Assembly (NCBI GenBank): GCA_964486655.1
Contig: CAZAON010000057.1
Coordinates: forward strand, 1-29,998
Length of the DNA: 29,998 nucleotides
From: JADKIH01 sp964486655
GTDB taxonomy: Bacteria > Bacteroidota > Bacteroidia > AKYH767-A > 2013-40CM-41-45
Direction of reading: 5' to 3'
Numbering within the stretch: position 1 is the first letter of the stretch; each line of letters opens with the position of its first letter. This document shows positions 22,532-29,998 of the stretch, one piece after another. The translations under genes were made by a program, and so were the position numbers. The notes under the pieces were generated by a model. It worked only from the letters and a program-made list of their open reading frames with translations, had not been told where the DNA came from and made no database searches.

Positions 22532-25135
22532 ATGAAGCAGTTACTGACATATATTTTTTCTCTCATAGTTATCAGCACTAATGCGCAGGTGACAGACAAC
22601 TTTTCTGACGGTGATTTTACCGGAAACCCGGCCTGGTCGGGTACAACGGGCAATTTCACAGTTAATGCTGATTATCGGTTGCAATTAAATGCGGCGAATG
22701 CAGGCGAATCATTTCTGAGTCTTCCTGTCAACCTCAACTCTCATGAAAACCTCGAATGGTCGTTTTACATAAGCCTGGACTTTTCTCCTTCTACTTCCAA
22801 TTACAGCAGAGTTTATCTTTCTTCCGACCAGTCGGACTTAACTCAGCCATTAAATGGATATTTTATACAGTTCGGAGAAGCTTTGTCAAATGATGCCATC
22901 GAGTTGTTCAGACAGGATGGCTCTGCCGTTACGTCTGTTTGCAGGGGAACAAACGGTGCAATCGCGACTTCATTCGAAATATGCGTCAGAGTATTGCGTG
23001 ATTCCCTGGCAAACTGGAAAATGTATGCGGATTATTCGGGTGGAAATAATTATCAGCTTGAAGCTTCGGGTACAGATGCTGCTCATTCCGGTTTAACATA
23101 TGCGGGAGTTAAATGCGTGTATACCTCCGGCAACATCGATAATTTTATTTACGACGATTTTTATTTTGGTCCGGAAATCCTTGATACTGTTCCCCCTTCA
23201 ATTAATTCTATTCATGCTGCGACAGATAGTTCAATAGTAATTGTTTTCTCCGAAAGAGTTGATGATAATTCGGCAAATACATTAAGTAATTATTCAGTTG
23301 ATCATGGAATTGGACAACCGGTTTTAATTTCAGTTGATTCAACAGCGGCATTCGCATATATTTTATCCTTCGAAAATCGTTTTCAGGGCGGACTTAATAA
23401 TAACCTTACTGTAAGCGGAGTAAAGGATCTTTCACAAAATCAAATATCATCTTTAATACTTCCATTCATTTATACTCCTATCTCCCTAGCAAATTCGAAT
23501 GATATAATAATAAATGAAGTTTATTGCACGCCATCAACTGTTAGTCCGCTCCCTTATGCCGAATACATTGAAATTTACAACAGGATTGATACTGCAATTG
23601 AATTAAAAGGCTGGACGATCAGTGACGGAAGCACCGATGGAATTATTCCAACATTCATTCTTGGACCACATCAGTATGCTTTATTTTTTGATTGTGATGA
23701 TGCATCTCTGTTTTCCGGTTATTCGAATGCCTATTGCGTGGAATCATTTCCATCTTTAAACAACGACGGAGATGAAATAAAATTAGTCGATGAAAACGGA
23801 ATAATAATAAACGAATTAAAGTATGACGCTTCAATGTATGGTGACTATGGTAAAGACGATGGCGGATGGAGTTTGGAGAGGATTGACGCAGGATTCATTT
23901 GTACGAATACCGGCAACTGGAGGGCATCCGTTTCGTCTTTACATGGTACACCGTCGGCCGTTAATAGTGTGAATGGCTTTTTCGCTGATCGTGATTCGCC
24001 ATTTATTACGAATGTCTATTTACTTGACAGCCTTACGCTGATTGTGTTGTTCAGCGAGGAGGTTTCTGAAAATGCGAATGATTTATTGAATTATAAAATT
24101 ACCAGTCAGGACGGGACCCAGCTAAATACAATTCAGCTTGTTAATTTTTATGGAGACTCAGTGGTGATAAAATTTATATCTGCAGTTCCCGGTGGAATTA
24201 ATTTCATTCAGGCCTCCGATGCAATTCATGACTGTCCCGGTAATGCATTGCTAACCTTTCGAACCGTAAAATTCGGTTATCCTCAACCGGCAAATGAAGG
24301 TGATATTATTATTAATGAATTATTGTTTTATTGTCAGGACGGTGGAAATGATTTTGTTGAATTATATAACAATTCCGGAAAGATCATTGATCTCAAGGAT
24401 TGGACGGTTTCCGAATCAGATAGTTTGTTTTTAGAATTGAAAGAGACAGCCAGGATTTCATCGGGTCATAAACTGATTTTTCCTGGAGAATATCTTGTAT
24501 TATCGGAAGAACAGAAGAAAGTAAAGGCATATTATTTATGCAGGGATGAGTATTGTTTTACTGATATTCATTCAATGCCTGATTTCAGCAGCGAAGAGGG
24601 CGGAGTTATAATAAGTGACAATGCGGGGAATATGGTCTCAACTTTTTCATATAACGATGACATGCATTTTCCCCTGATAAAAGAAACACGTGGAGTTTCA
24701 TTGGAGCGCATGAGTTTTTACAACGAAGAGAATAATTGGCATTCAGCGGCAGCGACGGCCGGATTTGCAACACCGGGTTATTTGAATTCCCAGTCTATTG
24801 GATATGCCTCGGGAGATGGCGGGTTTTCATTAAGTTCTGAGATTTTTTCTCCGGATGGTGATGGGTACAACGATGTTTTAGCCCTGCACTATCGGTGTGA
24901 GCAAACCGGTTCCGTTCTGTCGCTGAATGTTTATGATGTTGGAGGGGTTAAAGTCCGCACGGTATTAAATCAGCAGACAATAAATCTGGATGGAGATTTG
25001 TTCTGGGATGGTTTGGCAGATGACCGGAAAGAAGTGCCCGTGGGCATGTATATTATTTTGGTGCGGGGTTACGACCTGAATGGAAACAACCAGATATTTA
25101 AGAAAGGAATTTTTCTGACGAGAAATTCGAATTGA
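22532..25135 (+). CDS. Large secreted protein with two lamin-tail domains and a CHU_C/FlgD-like C-terminus
   Basis: From ATG 22532 the protein is 867 residues. It begins MKQLLTYIFSLIVISTNAQ, a clean Sec signal peptide. A beta-rich concanavalin-like N-terminal part (about 20-215) opens with FSDGDFTGNPAW. An Ig-like SbsA-type segment (SIVIVFSERVDDNSANTLSN) comes next. Lamin-tail domain 1 (about 324-440) has DIIINEVYC and AEYIEIYNR. A second Ig-like segment (LIVLFSEEVSENANDLLN) precedes lamin-tail domain 2 (about 590-720) with DIIINELLFYC. The end (about 770-867) contains EIFSPDGDGYNDVL and YDVGGVKVRT, matching the CHU_C/FlgD-like tail found on T9SS cargo. The alternating Ig/LTD layout suggests an internal duplication. 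No catalytic motif is seen. The role is probably an outer-surface scaffold or adhesin. Confidence 0.9.
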   Translation: MKQLLTYIFSLIVISTNAQVTDNFSDGDFTGNPAWSGTTGNFTVNADYRLQLNAANAGESFLSLPVNLNSHENLEWSFYISLDFSPSTSNYSRVYLSSDQSDLTQPLNGYFIQFGEALSNDAIELFRQDGSAVTSVCRGTNGAIATSFEICVRVLRDSLANWKMYADYSGGNNYQLEASGTDAAHSGLTYAGVKCVYTSGNIDNFIYDDFYFGPEILDTVPPSINSIHAATDSSIVIVFSERVDDNSANTLSNYSVDHGIGQPVLISVDSTAAFAYILSFENRFQGGLNNNLTVSGVKDLSQNQISSLILPFIYTPISLANSNDIIINEVYCTPSTVSPLPYAEYIEIYNRIDTAIELKGWTISDGSTDGIIPTFILGPHQYALFFDCDDASLFSGYSNAYCVESFPSLNNDGDEIKLVDENGIIINELKYDASMYGDYGKDDGGWSLERIDAGFICTNTGNWRASVSSLHGTPSAVNSVNGFFADRDSPFITNVYLLDSLTLIVLFSEEVSENANDLLNYKITSQDGTQLNTIQLVNFYGDSVVIKFISAVPGGINFIQASDAIHDCPGNALLTFRTVKFGYPQPANEGDIIINELLFYCQDGGNDFVELYNNSGKIIDLKDWTVSESDSLFLELKETARISSGHKLIFPGEYLVLSEEQKKVKAYYLCRDEYCFTDIHSMPDFSSEEGGVIISDNAGNMVSTFSYNDDMHFPLIKETRGVSLERMSFYNEENNWHSAAATAGFATPGYLNSQSIGYASGDGGFSLSSEIFSPDGDGYNDVLALHYRCEQTGSVLSLNVYDVGGVKVRTVLNQQTINLDGDLFWDGLADDRKEVPVGMYIILVRGYDLNGNNQIFKKGIFLTRNSN

Positions 25136-25164
25136 TTTTTTATATCTTAATTGCGACTTCAATT

Positions 25165-25172
25165 TATTTTTG
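25165..25172 (+). promoter_or_regulatory. -7 box TATTTTTG for the fructosamine kinase gene
   Basis: An exact TAnnTTTG match ends 24 nt before the ATG at 25197. Confidence 0.45.
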
Positions 25173-25196
25173 TAAATTTCTTCAAAACATAAATTG

Positions 25197-26078
25197 ATGC
25201 TCACAGCCTCTTTTCTCCGGCACATTGAAATTTTTTTAGGGAAAAATTTAAGATCAAAATTACACATACGTCGTGTGTCACCTGTTTCCGGTGGCAGCAT
25301 AAATCTCACAGCAAAAATTGATACAACATCAGGTGTTTATTTTTTAAAAGTGAATGATGCTTTTAAATTTCCGGGGATGTTTGATAAAGAAGCGGCCGGA
25401 TTAGAAATGTTACGTTCAACAAATACATTTGCCATTCCGAAAGTTATTTTAAAAGGTGAGGAAGACGGACAGGCATTTCTGATTCTTGAATTCATTGAAC
25501 AAAGAAATCAGGCTCCTGATTTCTGGAGAAGATTTGGAAAATCCCTGGCGGAACTTCATAGAAATACTGCGGATCATTTTGGTTATCCGGAAAATAATTA
25601 CATAGGATCTTTGCCTCAGAGTAATCAAAAGAAAAATAAGTGGGTCGATTTTTTTATTGAAGAACGGTTGAATCCGCAAATGTCAAAGGCCTTTTCGTAC
25701 GGACTGCTAAACACAAATGATGTGAGTAAATTTCAAAAACTGTTTAGCGGGCTGGATAAAATGATTCCCGTCGAAGTTCCATCACTTTTACATGGTGATC
25801 TTTGGAATGGAAATTTTATGTCGGATGTAAACGGTAATCCATGTCTGATTGATCCCGCTATTTATTTTGGGCACAGGGAAATGGATCTGGCGATGACAAA
25901 ATTGTTTGGCGGATTTTCGGAAGAATTTTATGAAGTTTATCAGGCGGAATTTCCGATGGCTCCCGGATTTGAAGACCGGGTCATGATTCACAATTTATAC
26001 CCCTTGCTCGTGCATGTAAATTTATTCGGTGGAAACTATGTTAATGAAGTGCGATCAATATTGAAAGAGATCGTATAA
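25197..26078 (+). CDS. Fructosamine kinase family protein
   Basis: This 293-residue protein starts at ATG 25197. A TTG one codon upstream is also open but less likely. It has a protein-kinase-like/APH fold. VSPVSGGSINLTAKIDT is the glycine-loop region, YFLKVND has the ATP-contacting Lys, and FDKEAAGLEML supplies the pairing Glu. LLHGDLWNGNFM (about 197-208) is the catalytic loop with the catalytic Asp. LIDPAIYFGHREMDLAMTKLF (about 217-237) carries the metal-binding Asp and the GHREMD block that marks the fructosamine-3-kinase family (PF03881). Members phosphorylate ketosamines or ribulosamines on glycated proteins or free amines so that the sugar falls off, a protein-deglycation repair. It has its own -7 box and no functionally linked neighbour. 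Confidence 0.92.
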   Translation: MLTASFLRHIEIFLGKNLRSKLHIRRVSPVSGGSINLTAKIDTTSGVYFLKVNDAFKFPGMFDKEAAGLEMLRSTNTFAIPKVILKGEEDGQAFLILEFIEQRNQAPDFWRRFGKSLAELHRNTADHFGYPENNYIGSLPQSNQKKNKWVDFFIEERLNPQMSKAFSYGLLNTNDVSKFQKLFSGLDKMIPVEVPSLLHGDLWNGNFMSDVNGNPCLIDPAIYFGHREMDLAMTKLFGGFSEEFYEVYQAEFPMAPGFEDRVMIHNLYPLLVHVNLFGGNYVNEVRSILKEIV

Positions 26079-26104
26079 TTGTTATTTCATATTAAAGCTT
26101 TTTA

Positions 26105-26112
26105 TAGCTTTG
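26105..26112 (+). promoter_or_regulatory. -7 box TAGCTTTG for the RidA-family gene
   Basis: An exact TAnnTTTG match ends 18 nt before the ATG at 26131. It probably drives the RidA gene and possibly the TMEM175-like gene behind it. Confidence 0.5.
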
Positions 26113-26130
26113 AGTTCTTAATCAAGAGTT

Positions 26131-26547
26131 ATGCAAGACAAGATCAATTCATCCAAAGCCCCCGAGCCGGTTGGCTTATATCCTCATGCACGCAAAGTCG
26201 GTAATCTCCTTTTTTTATCAGGAGTTGGTCCGAGAGAGAGAGGAACAAAAAAGATACCTGGAGTTGAGCTCAACGAAAAAGGTGAAATCGTGAGTTACGA
26301 TATTGCTGAACAATGTCATTCTGTTTTTCGCAACATAAAATATATACTTGAGGATGCCGGAAGCAGCTGGGAGAAAATTGTTGACGTAACGGTATTTCTT
26401 ACGAATATGAAAGATGATTTCCCGATATATAATAAAATATGGGCCGAGTACTTTAAGGATAATTTACCATGCAGAACTACTCTCGAGATCAACTGTCTTC
26501 CAACGCCTATTGCTATTGAATTAAAAGTTATTGCCACAATTGATTAA
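26131..26547 (+). CDS. RidA-family protein, likely 2-aminomuconate deaminase
   Basis: This 138-residue protein belongs to the RidA/YER057c/UK114 trimeric family. LFLSGVGPRERGTKKIPG, SVFRNIKYILEDAGSSW, DVTVFLTNMKDDFPIYN, CRTTLEI with Arg115 (imine/carboxylate binding) and IAIELKVIATI with Glu130 (water activation) are present. Ordinary RidA destroys reactive enamines. The blocks GPRERGTKKIPGV and YPHARKVGNLLFLSG closely match what I recall of the 2-aminomuconate deaminases (AmnD/NbaF type) of bacterial 2-nitrobenzoate and kynurenine-pathway degradation. That fits the tryptophan 2,3-dioxygenase 1.6 kb downstream. The assignment rests on recalled similarity plus context, and generic enamine deaminase is the fallback. 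Confidence 0.9.
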   Translation: MQDKINSSKAPEPVGLYPHARKVGNLLFLSGVGPRERGTKKIPGVELNEKGEIVSYDIAEQCHSVFRNIKYILEDAGSSWEKIVDVTVFLTNMKDDFPIYNKIWAEYFKDNLPCRTTLEINCLPTPIAIELKVIATID

Positions 26548-26578
26548 TGAATAATTTAAACGCATAAAATTTTAAAAA

Positions 26579-27166
26579 ATGGTAAACTACGAATACGACA
26601 AAAGAAGATTTGAAACATTTGTTGACGCGGTAATTGCCATTATTCTGACCATACTAGTATTGGAATTGAAAGTTCCTGAATCTGATCATTCGGGGACGAT
26701 AACTACTAAGCAACAGTTATTATCATTGCTCCCATCATTTATTAGCTATATCGGATCTTTTTTATTGATCGTAGGAATCTGGCTTGATCACAATATTCTG
26801 GTTCTTAATCTGATAAAAATTAATAAGAGATATATTTTATTGAATATGCTCTTTATTTTGTCGTTGTCTCTAATTCCATTTACAACCGCATTTGCAGGTC
26901 ATAACCCGGAAGATTCATTCGCAGTAGTATTATTATTTGTGAATTATGTTTTTATGAATTTATCTTTTGCTTTTCTCTATTGGTATGCAGGGTGGAAAGG
27001 ACTTTTGCCTAAAGAGTTTTATTCGGAAAATAGATTTAATGCTCTGTATTCAACTCTTGGAATAGTGGGGTTGATAATCGCAATTCCTCTTGCCTATGTA
27101 AATACCTACATTTCTTTTGCATTGGGAATAATCGTTTTTGGCGGACATTTGTTCAAGAAGAAATAA
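26579..27166 (+). CDS. TMEM175/DUF1211-family membrane protein
   Basis: This 195-residue protein has about six hydrophobic segments. The N-terminus RRFETFVDAVIAIILTILVLEL matches the family signature R-F-x-x-F-x-D-x-x-x-A-I. In TMEM175 potassium channels this forms the pore-lining first helix (FSD motif). Here the motif reads FVD instead of FSD. Bacterial members are tetrameric K+-permeable channels with weak selectivity. Further helices are near 42-63 (LLPSFISYIGSFLLIVGIWLD), 80-100, 110-135 and 152-190. It starts 31 nt after the RidA stop and is probably in the same transcript. I see no metabolic reason for a channel beside tryptophan catabolism, so the pairing may be incidental. Confidence 0.85.
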   Translation: MVNYEYDKRRFETFVDAVIAIILTILVLELKVPESDHSGTITTKQQLLSLLPSFISYIGSFLLIVGIWLDHNILVLNLIKINKRYILLNMLFILSLSLIPFTTAFAGHNPEDSFAVVLLFVNYVFMNLSFAFLYWYAGWKGLLPKEFYSENRFNALYSTLGIVGLIIAIPLAYVNTYISFALGIIVFGGHLFKKK

Positions 27167-27197
27167 ATTAGCTGATATAGAGCAATTCGACGGGTAG

Positions 27198-27223
27198 CAT
27201 ATGTCATATGGATAATCTTATCC
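27198..27223. promoter_or_regulatory. Candidate operator: CATATGTCATATG plus GGATAATCTTATCC
   Basis: Two CATATG palindromes one base apart (27198-27210) are followed directly by an imperfect palindrome with GGATAA/TTATCC arms (27210-27223). The site ends 6 bp before the SDR gene -7 box, where a regulator would cover the -33 region. Confidence 0.3.
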
Positions 27224-27229
27224 GTCTGA

Positions 27230-27237
27230 TACCTTTG
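27230..27237 (+). promoter_or_regulatory. -7 box TACCTTTG for the SDR gene
   Basis: An exact TAnnTTTG match ends 21 nt before the ATG at 27259. A recognisable -33 TTTG is missing, which fits an activator- or repressor-controlled promoter. Confidence 0.55.
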
Positions 27238-27258
27238 CTTTTTTAAGCTAAATCACAA

Positions 27259-28026
27259 ATGAAAAAATTGGAAAACAAGGTTGCAGTTGTCACCGGAGCC
27301 GGATCGGGCATGGGCAAAGCAATCGCAAAATTATTTACCGAAGAAGGTTGCAGGGTAATCGCGACTGACGTTGATAAAAAAAGACTTGAATTGCTGAAAA
27401 GTGAAATAGAAGCCCGGGGCGGAAGCGTAACCACTCTTATTGCCGATATGGCAAAGGAGCAGGACATCGAAAACATGATCGATGCGGCAGTAAAAACATA
27501 TGGCACCTTGGATATACTTGTTAATAATGCGGGTATCATGGATAATTTTCAGCCTGTCGGAGAAGTTGAGAATGCCATGTTTGAAAAAGTTATGAAAGTG
27601 AATCTCGAAGGACCGTTCAAAGCGATGCGAAGTGCGGTGAAAATATTTCTGGCAAAAGGGAAAGGAAACATAATTAATATTAGTTCTATCGGCGGAATAA
27701 AAGGCGGTGTTGCGGGGGCCGTATATACGACGAGTAAACATGCCTTGATCGGATTAACAAAAAATACCGGATACATGTATTCGAAATCAGGTATACGTTG
27801 CAATGCCATAGCACCCGGAGCGGTTAATACGAGCATCGTGGAAACTATTGACATGAGCAAGGTAACTTCGCTGGTTAATGACAGAATTATGTCGGGAATA
27901 GCGATGAATCCGCGTACAGGCGAACCTTCTGAAATTGCGAATGCAGCACTTTTTTTGGCAAGCGATGATTCGAGTTTCGTTAATGCCGAAGTCTTAGTAG
28001 TTGATGGAGGCTGGAGCGCATATTAG
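27259..28026 (+). CDS. Short-chain dehydrogenase/reductase (classical SDR)
   Basis: This 255-residue enzyme has the full classical SDR set. The cofactor loop is TGAGSGMG (12-19). Asp37 at the end of strand 2 favours NAD(H) over NADP(H). DM near 63 is the adenine contact, and NNAG is at 89-92. The catalytic residues are Ser143, Tyr156 and Lys160 (YTTSK), and APGAVNTS follows as the post-catalytic block. The C-terminus ends VVDGGWSAY, the typical VDGG ending. It oxidises or reduces an alcohol/ketone pair, but the substrate cannot be read from sequence. The gene has its own strong -7 box and a nearby palindromic site, so it may be separately controlled. Its place between an aminomuconate-deaminase-like gene and tryptophan dioxygenase invites, but does not prove, a link. 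Confidence 0.92.
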   Translation: MKKLENKVAVVTGAGSGMGKAIAKLFTEEGCRVIATDVDKKRLELLKSEIEARGGSVTTLIADMAKEQDIENMIDAAVKTYGTLDILVNNAGIMDNFQPVGEVENAMFEKVMKVNLEGPFKAMRSAVKIFLAKGKGNIINISSIGGIKGGVAGAVYTTSKHALIGLTKNTGYMYSKSGIRCNAIAPGAVNTSIVETIDMSKVTSLVNDRIMSGIAMNPRTGEPSEIANAALFLASDDSSFVNAEVLVVDGGWSAY

Positions 28027-28038
28027 AATTACTTCTAA
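28023..28038 (+). terminator. Small hairpin at the SDR stop codon
   Basis: TTAGAA and TTCTAA form a perfect 6-bp stem with a 4-nt loop, starting at the stop codon. It is AT-rich and is followed by A residues rather than U, so it is only a weak candidate for an end-of-gene structure. Confidence 0.25.
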
Positions 28039-28136
28039 AAAATATTGTTCTAAGATTAAACTCTTCCACGAATAATGAATTTTAAACTCTTTTTTGTATG
28101 TTTCGATAGTGAAAACTTGTTCGAAAAAAGAATAGT

Positions 28137-29063
28137 ATGAGTAAGGAAAAAACCATCAGTGAATTAGACGATAAATACAAGAAATTGGGAGAAAATACGG
28201 AGACGTATCTCAAAGGTCTTCTTCATGCTAAACCGATTAATTACTGGGATTATGTAGAAGTCGAAACACTTTTATCGTTACAAAGACCAAGAACGAATTT
28301 CAAGGACGAAGAAATATTTATCATGTATCACCAGGTTACCGAACTGGTGCTTAAAATGATGATGCATGAGATAAAGCAATTGTTCGATGAGAAATTCAAT
28401 GATGCGATCTGGGTCGACAAAATCAACAGACTGAATCGTTACACATCGATGCTCATAACGTCTTTTGATGTAATGAGATCCGGGATGAGTTATGATGATT
28501 ATAATGTTTTTAGAAACACATTAACTCCGGCCAGCGGATTTCAAAGCGCGCAATTTCGCTATATCGAAATTTATTGCACGAGACTGGAAAATCTGATAAA
28601 CGAAGAAGGACAGAAGAGGTTGGGAAAGAAGCCTTCGGTAGAAGAATACTTCGAACATATCTATTGGAAGGATGCCGGATTAAATCGAGAAACCGGCAAG
28701 AAGACACTGACACTTCGATTGTTTGAAGAAAAATATCTTGAAGGTTTTATCGAACTGGCAAAAAGAGTGAAAGGACGGACACTGGAAGAAATTGTTATTG
28801 CAAAGGCAGGTAAACTTTCAAAAGAACTTAAAGAAAAGTTAAAGGAGTTTGATCACTTATATAATGTAGCATGGCCGATGGTGCATTTGCATACGGCACA
28901 GCACTATTTAGACAGCAAGGGCGAAAAGAAGGCGGCCACAGGAGGAAGCGAATGGAAGAAATATCTCCATCCGAGATTTCAGCAACGGAAATTTTTTCCG
29001 ACCTTATGGAGCAATAATGAAATTGAAAATTGGGGAAAGAAGAAAGCGAATTCTAATACCTGA
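28137..29063 (+). CDS. kynA: Tryptophan 2,3-dioxygenase
   Basis: TDO is a heme enzyme that opens the indole ring of L-tryptophan with O2 to give N-formylkynurenine, the first step of the kynurenine pathway. The 308-residue all-helical protein shows IFIMYHQVTELVLKMMMHE, with distal His65, and SFDVMRSGMSYDDYNVFRN. TPASGFQSAQFRYIE, the SGFQSxQFR motif that contacts substrate and heme, comes next. VHLHTAQHYL carries His250, the probable proximal heme ligand, followed by ATGGSEW, the counterpart of the substrate-loop GTGG. Length is near the bacterial norm. The kynurenine formamidase, hydroxylase and kynureninase genes are not in the window. The gene starts 110 bp after the SDR gene and has no clear -7 box that I can defend. 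Confidence 0.95.
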   Translation: MSKEKTISELDDKYKKLGENTETYLKGLLHAKPINYWDYVEVETLLSLQRPRTNFKDEEIFIMYHQVTELVLKMMMHEIKQLFDEKFNDAIWVDKINRLNRYTSMLITSFDVMRSGMSYDDYNVFRNTLTPASGFQSAQFRYIEIYCTRLENLINEEGQKRLGKKPSVEEYFEHIYWKDAGLNRETGKKTLTLRLFEEKYLEGFIELAKRVKGRTLEEIVIAKAGKLSKELKEKLKEFDHLYNVAWPMVHLHTAQHYLDSKGEKKAATGGSEWKKYLHPRFQQRKFFPTLWSNNEIENWGKKKANSNT

Positions 29064-29087
29064 TTTTCCGGAAATGAATTAATTTTA

Positions 29088-29998
29088 ATGCTAGATTATT
29101 CTATAGGTAATTTCTTCTTTACTGCATTGTTGATTTTAATTCAGTTTGTGAATTCGAATGCAACCACACCTGAGCAGGTTCTTTATAATCTTTTAGAAAA
29201 CAAAAAAGAAGAGTTCTATTTTAAGGATTATTCGGGTTCGCGCAGAGGAAAGGAATATAATCTGGAAAAAATTTATAATGTTAAAATTTCTCCGTCTGAA
29301 AATCCGGCTTCAGTATCTGTCGCACAGGTACCAACATCCCGAAATCAGGATGGCGAAGTAGAAATTTCAGAAGTCCTGTCTTTACAAAATTTCAAGAAGC
29401 CTGAAGCTTTGACTGAATCAGGACAGGGAAAATTTATCTTACGCGGAAAAAGCAGAAGTGATATTTATTTTGTTGTCGAAATAAATTATCAGACAAATCA
29501 GCCCGTGTCAGTTGATTTTATGACAAGCGCCGGAAGCAATTGTATTATAAGGTATTTGTTCAATGACAAAACGGGATATTTGAATGAATATATTTACCAG
29601 GAATCAAAAGCAATTCAGAATTGGGAAACCGTCTCTCATACATTAATTACCGAAAAATTATATATATACGATAAAGAAAGCCTGAAGAAGGAAAGACAAT
29701 TGGATGAAGCTGACAAGGCTAAAGTGTTGTCGGCTTCTGTCCAACTTCGAAAACTGGTTTGCAATTTATGGTATCTTTATTCCGAATGTTCGGTTACAAA
29801 ATTCAAACTGGAAATTGATGAAAATGTATTGTCAAATAGCATTGATTCGCTTATGTTGAATTACAGGGAAACAAATCAAACAGACATGAATAAAAATCCT
29901 GTCTGGAATTCATACAAAGATAAAACCGTGCAGGTTGTATACAGGGTATCGCGAGAAGGAATAAACATTGAAAGATCAGCGAAATTTTACGGACTAGA
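29088..29998 (+). CDS. Secreted hypothetical protein, C-terminus beyond window
   Basis: An open frame from ATG 29088 runs to the window edge, 303 codons without a stop. The N-terminus MLDYSIGNFFFTALLILIQF, with a likely cleavage after VNSNA, is a Sec signal peptide. The mature part is polar, rich in Ser, Asn, Glu and Lys. It reads like an extracytoplasmic beta-rich protein, with VEINYQTNQPVSVDFMTSAG and later LVCNLWYLYSEC, whose two cysteines could pair. I recognise no domain. It starts 24 bp after the kynA stop, so it could be co-transcribed. A T9SS tail may lie beyond the edge. Confidence 0.75.
   Translation, partial: MLDYSIGNFFFTALLILIQFVNSNATTPEQVLYNLLENKKEEFYFKDYSGSRRGKEYNLEKIYNVKISPSENPASVSVAQVPTSRNQDGEVEISEVLSLQNFKKPEALTESGQGKFILRGKSRSDIYFVVEINYQTNQPVSVDFMTSAGSNCIIRYLFNDKTGYLNEYIYQESKAIQNWETVSHTLITEKLYIYDKESLKKERQLDEADKAKVLSASVQLRKLVCNLWYLYSECSVTKFKLEIDENVLSNSIDSLMLNYRETNQTDMNKNPVWNSYKDKTVQVVYRVSREGINIERSAKFYGL

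Noticed and set aside
27331..27860. Two long minus-strand frames (136 and 103 codons) under the SDR gene
   Set aside because: They are antisense shadows of a complete classical SDR. Their translations show no recognisable protein features.

Overview
The window looks like a chromosomal segment of an AT-rich, probably environmental member of the Bacteroidota. Evidence seen in the sequence: two very large secreted proteins carry C-terminal domains typical of the type IX secretion system (a type A sorting tail at 11612-13585, an FSPDGDGYND-type tail at 22532-25135). Promoter-like TAnnTTTG elements, the Bacteroidota -7 box, precede many genes. Shine-Dalgarno sequences are mostly absent. The gene content is mainly housekeeping and envelope genes. 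I see no phage, integrase, IS element, CRISPR array, tRNA or rRNA.

Region 1 (1-9097, all minus strand): an MBOAT O-acyltransferase cut by the window edge, a STELLO-type glycosyltransferase and a DPM1-like GT2 enzyme form a surface-sugar group. They are followed by a fused DppD-DppF-type ABC ATPase, a PolB-like 3'-5' exonuclease, a small conserved-looking unknown, a serine beta-lactamase-family hydrolase, lipB and a phosphoglucose/phosphomannose isomerase. The isomerase diverges from lysS.

Region 2 (9220-13585): lysS and a rhodanese lipoprotein run forward and face a secreted adhesin-like protein on the minus strand. The 410-bp convergent gap between them holds a 60-bp tandem repeat.

Region 3 (13702-21282): an MsbA-like exporter is divergent from rbfA. 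The gap between them holds a MITE-like nested inverted repeat with perfect 22-bp arms. After rbfA come a methyltransferase, a LolC/FtsX-like permease, an AI-2E/PerM family transporter, a start-less small reading frame and a CPA1 Na+/H+ antiporter.

Region 4 (21452-29998): asd (minus), a lamin-tail-domain secreted protein, a fructosamine kinase, then a group with tryptophan-degradation character. That group has a RidA-family protein closely resembling 2-aminomuconate deaminase, a TMEM175-like channel, an SDR oxidoreductase and tryptophan 2,3-dioxygenase. A secreted protein of unknown function runs off the end.

No obviously new defence or biosynthetic system is visible. The most unusual signals are non-coding. 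One is a recurring promoter-like box 4-7 nt upstream of start codons, suggesting many leaderless mRNAs. The others are several unrelated short-period repeat families restricted to gene junctions, and the nested inverted repeat between the exporter gene and rbfA.
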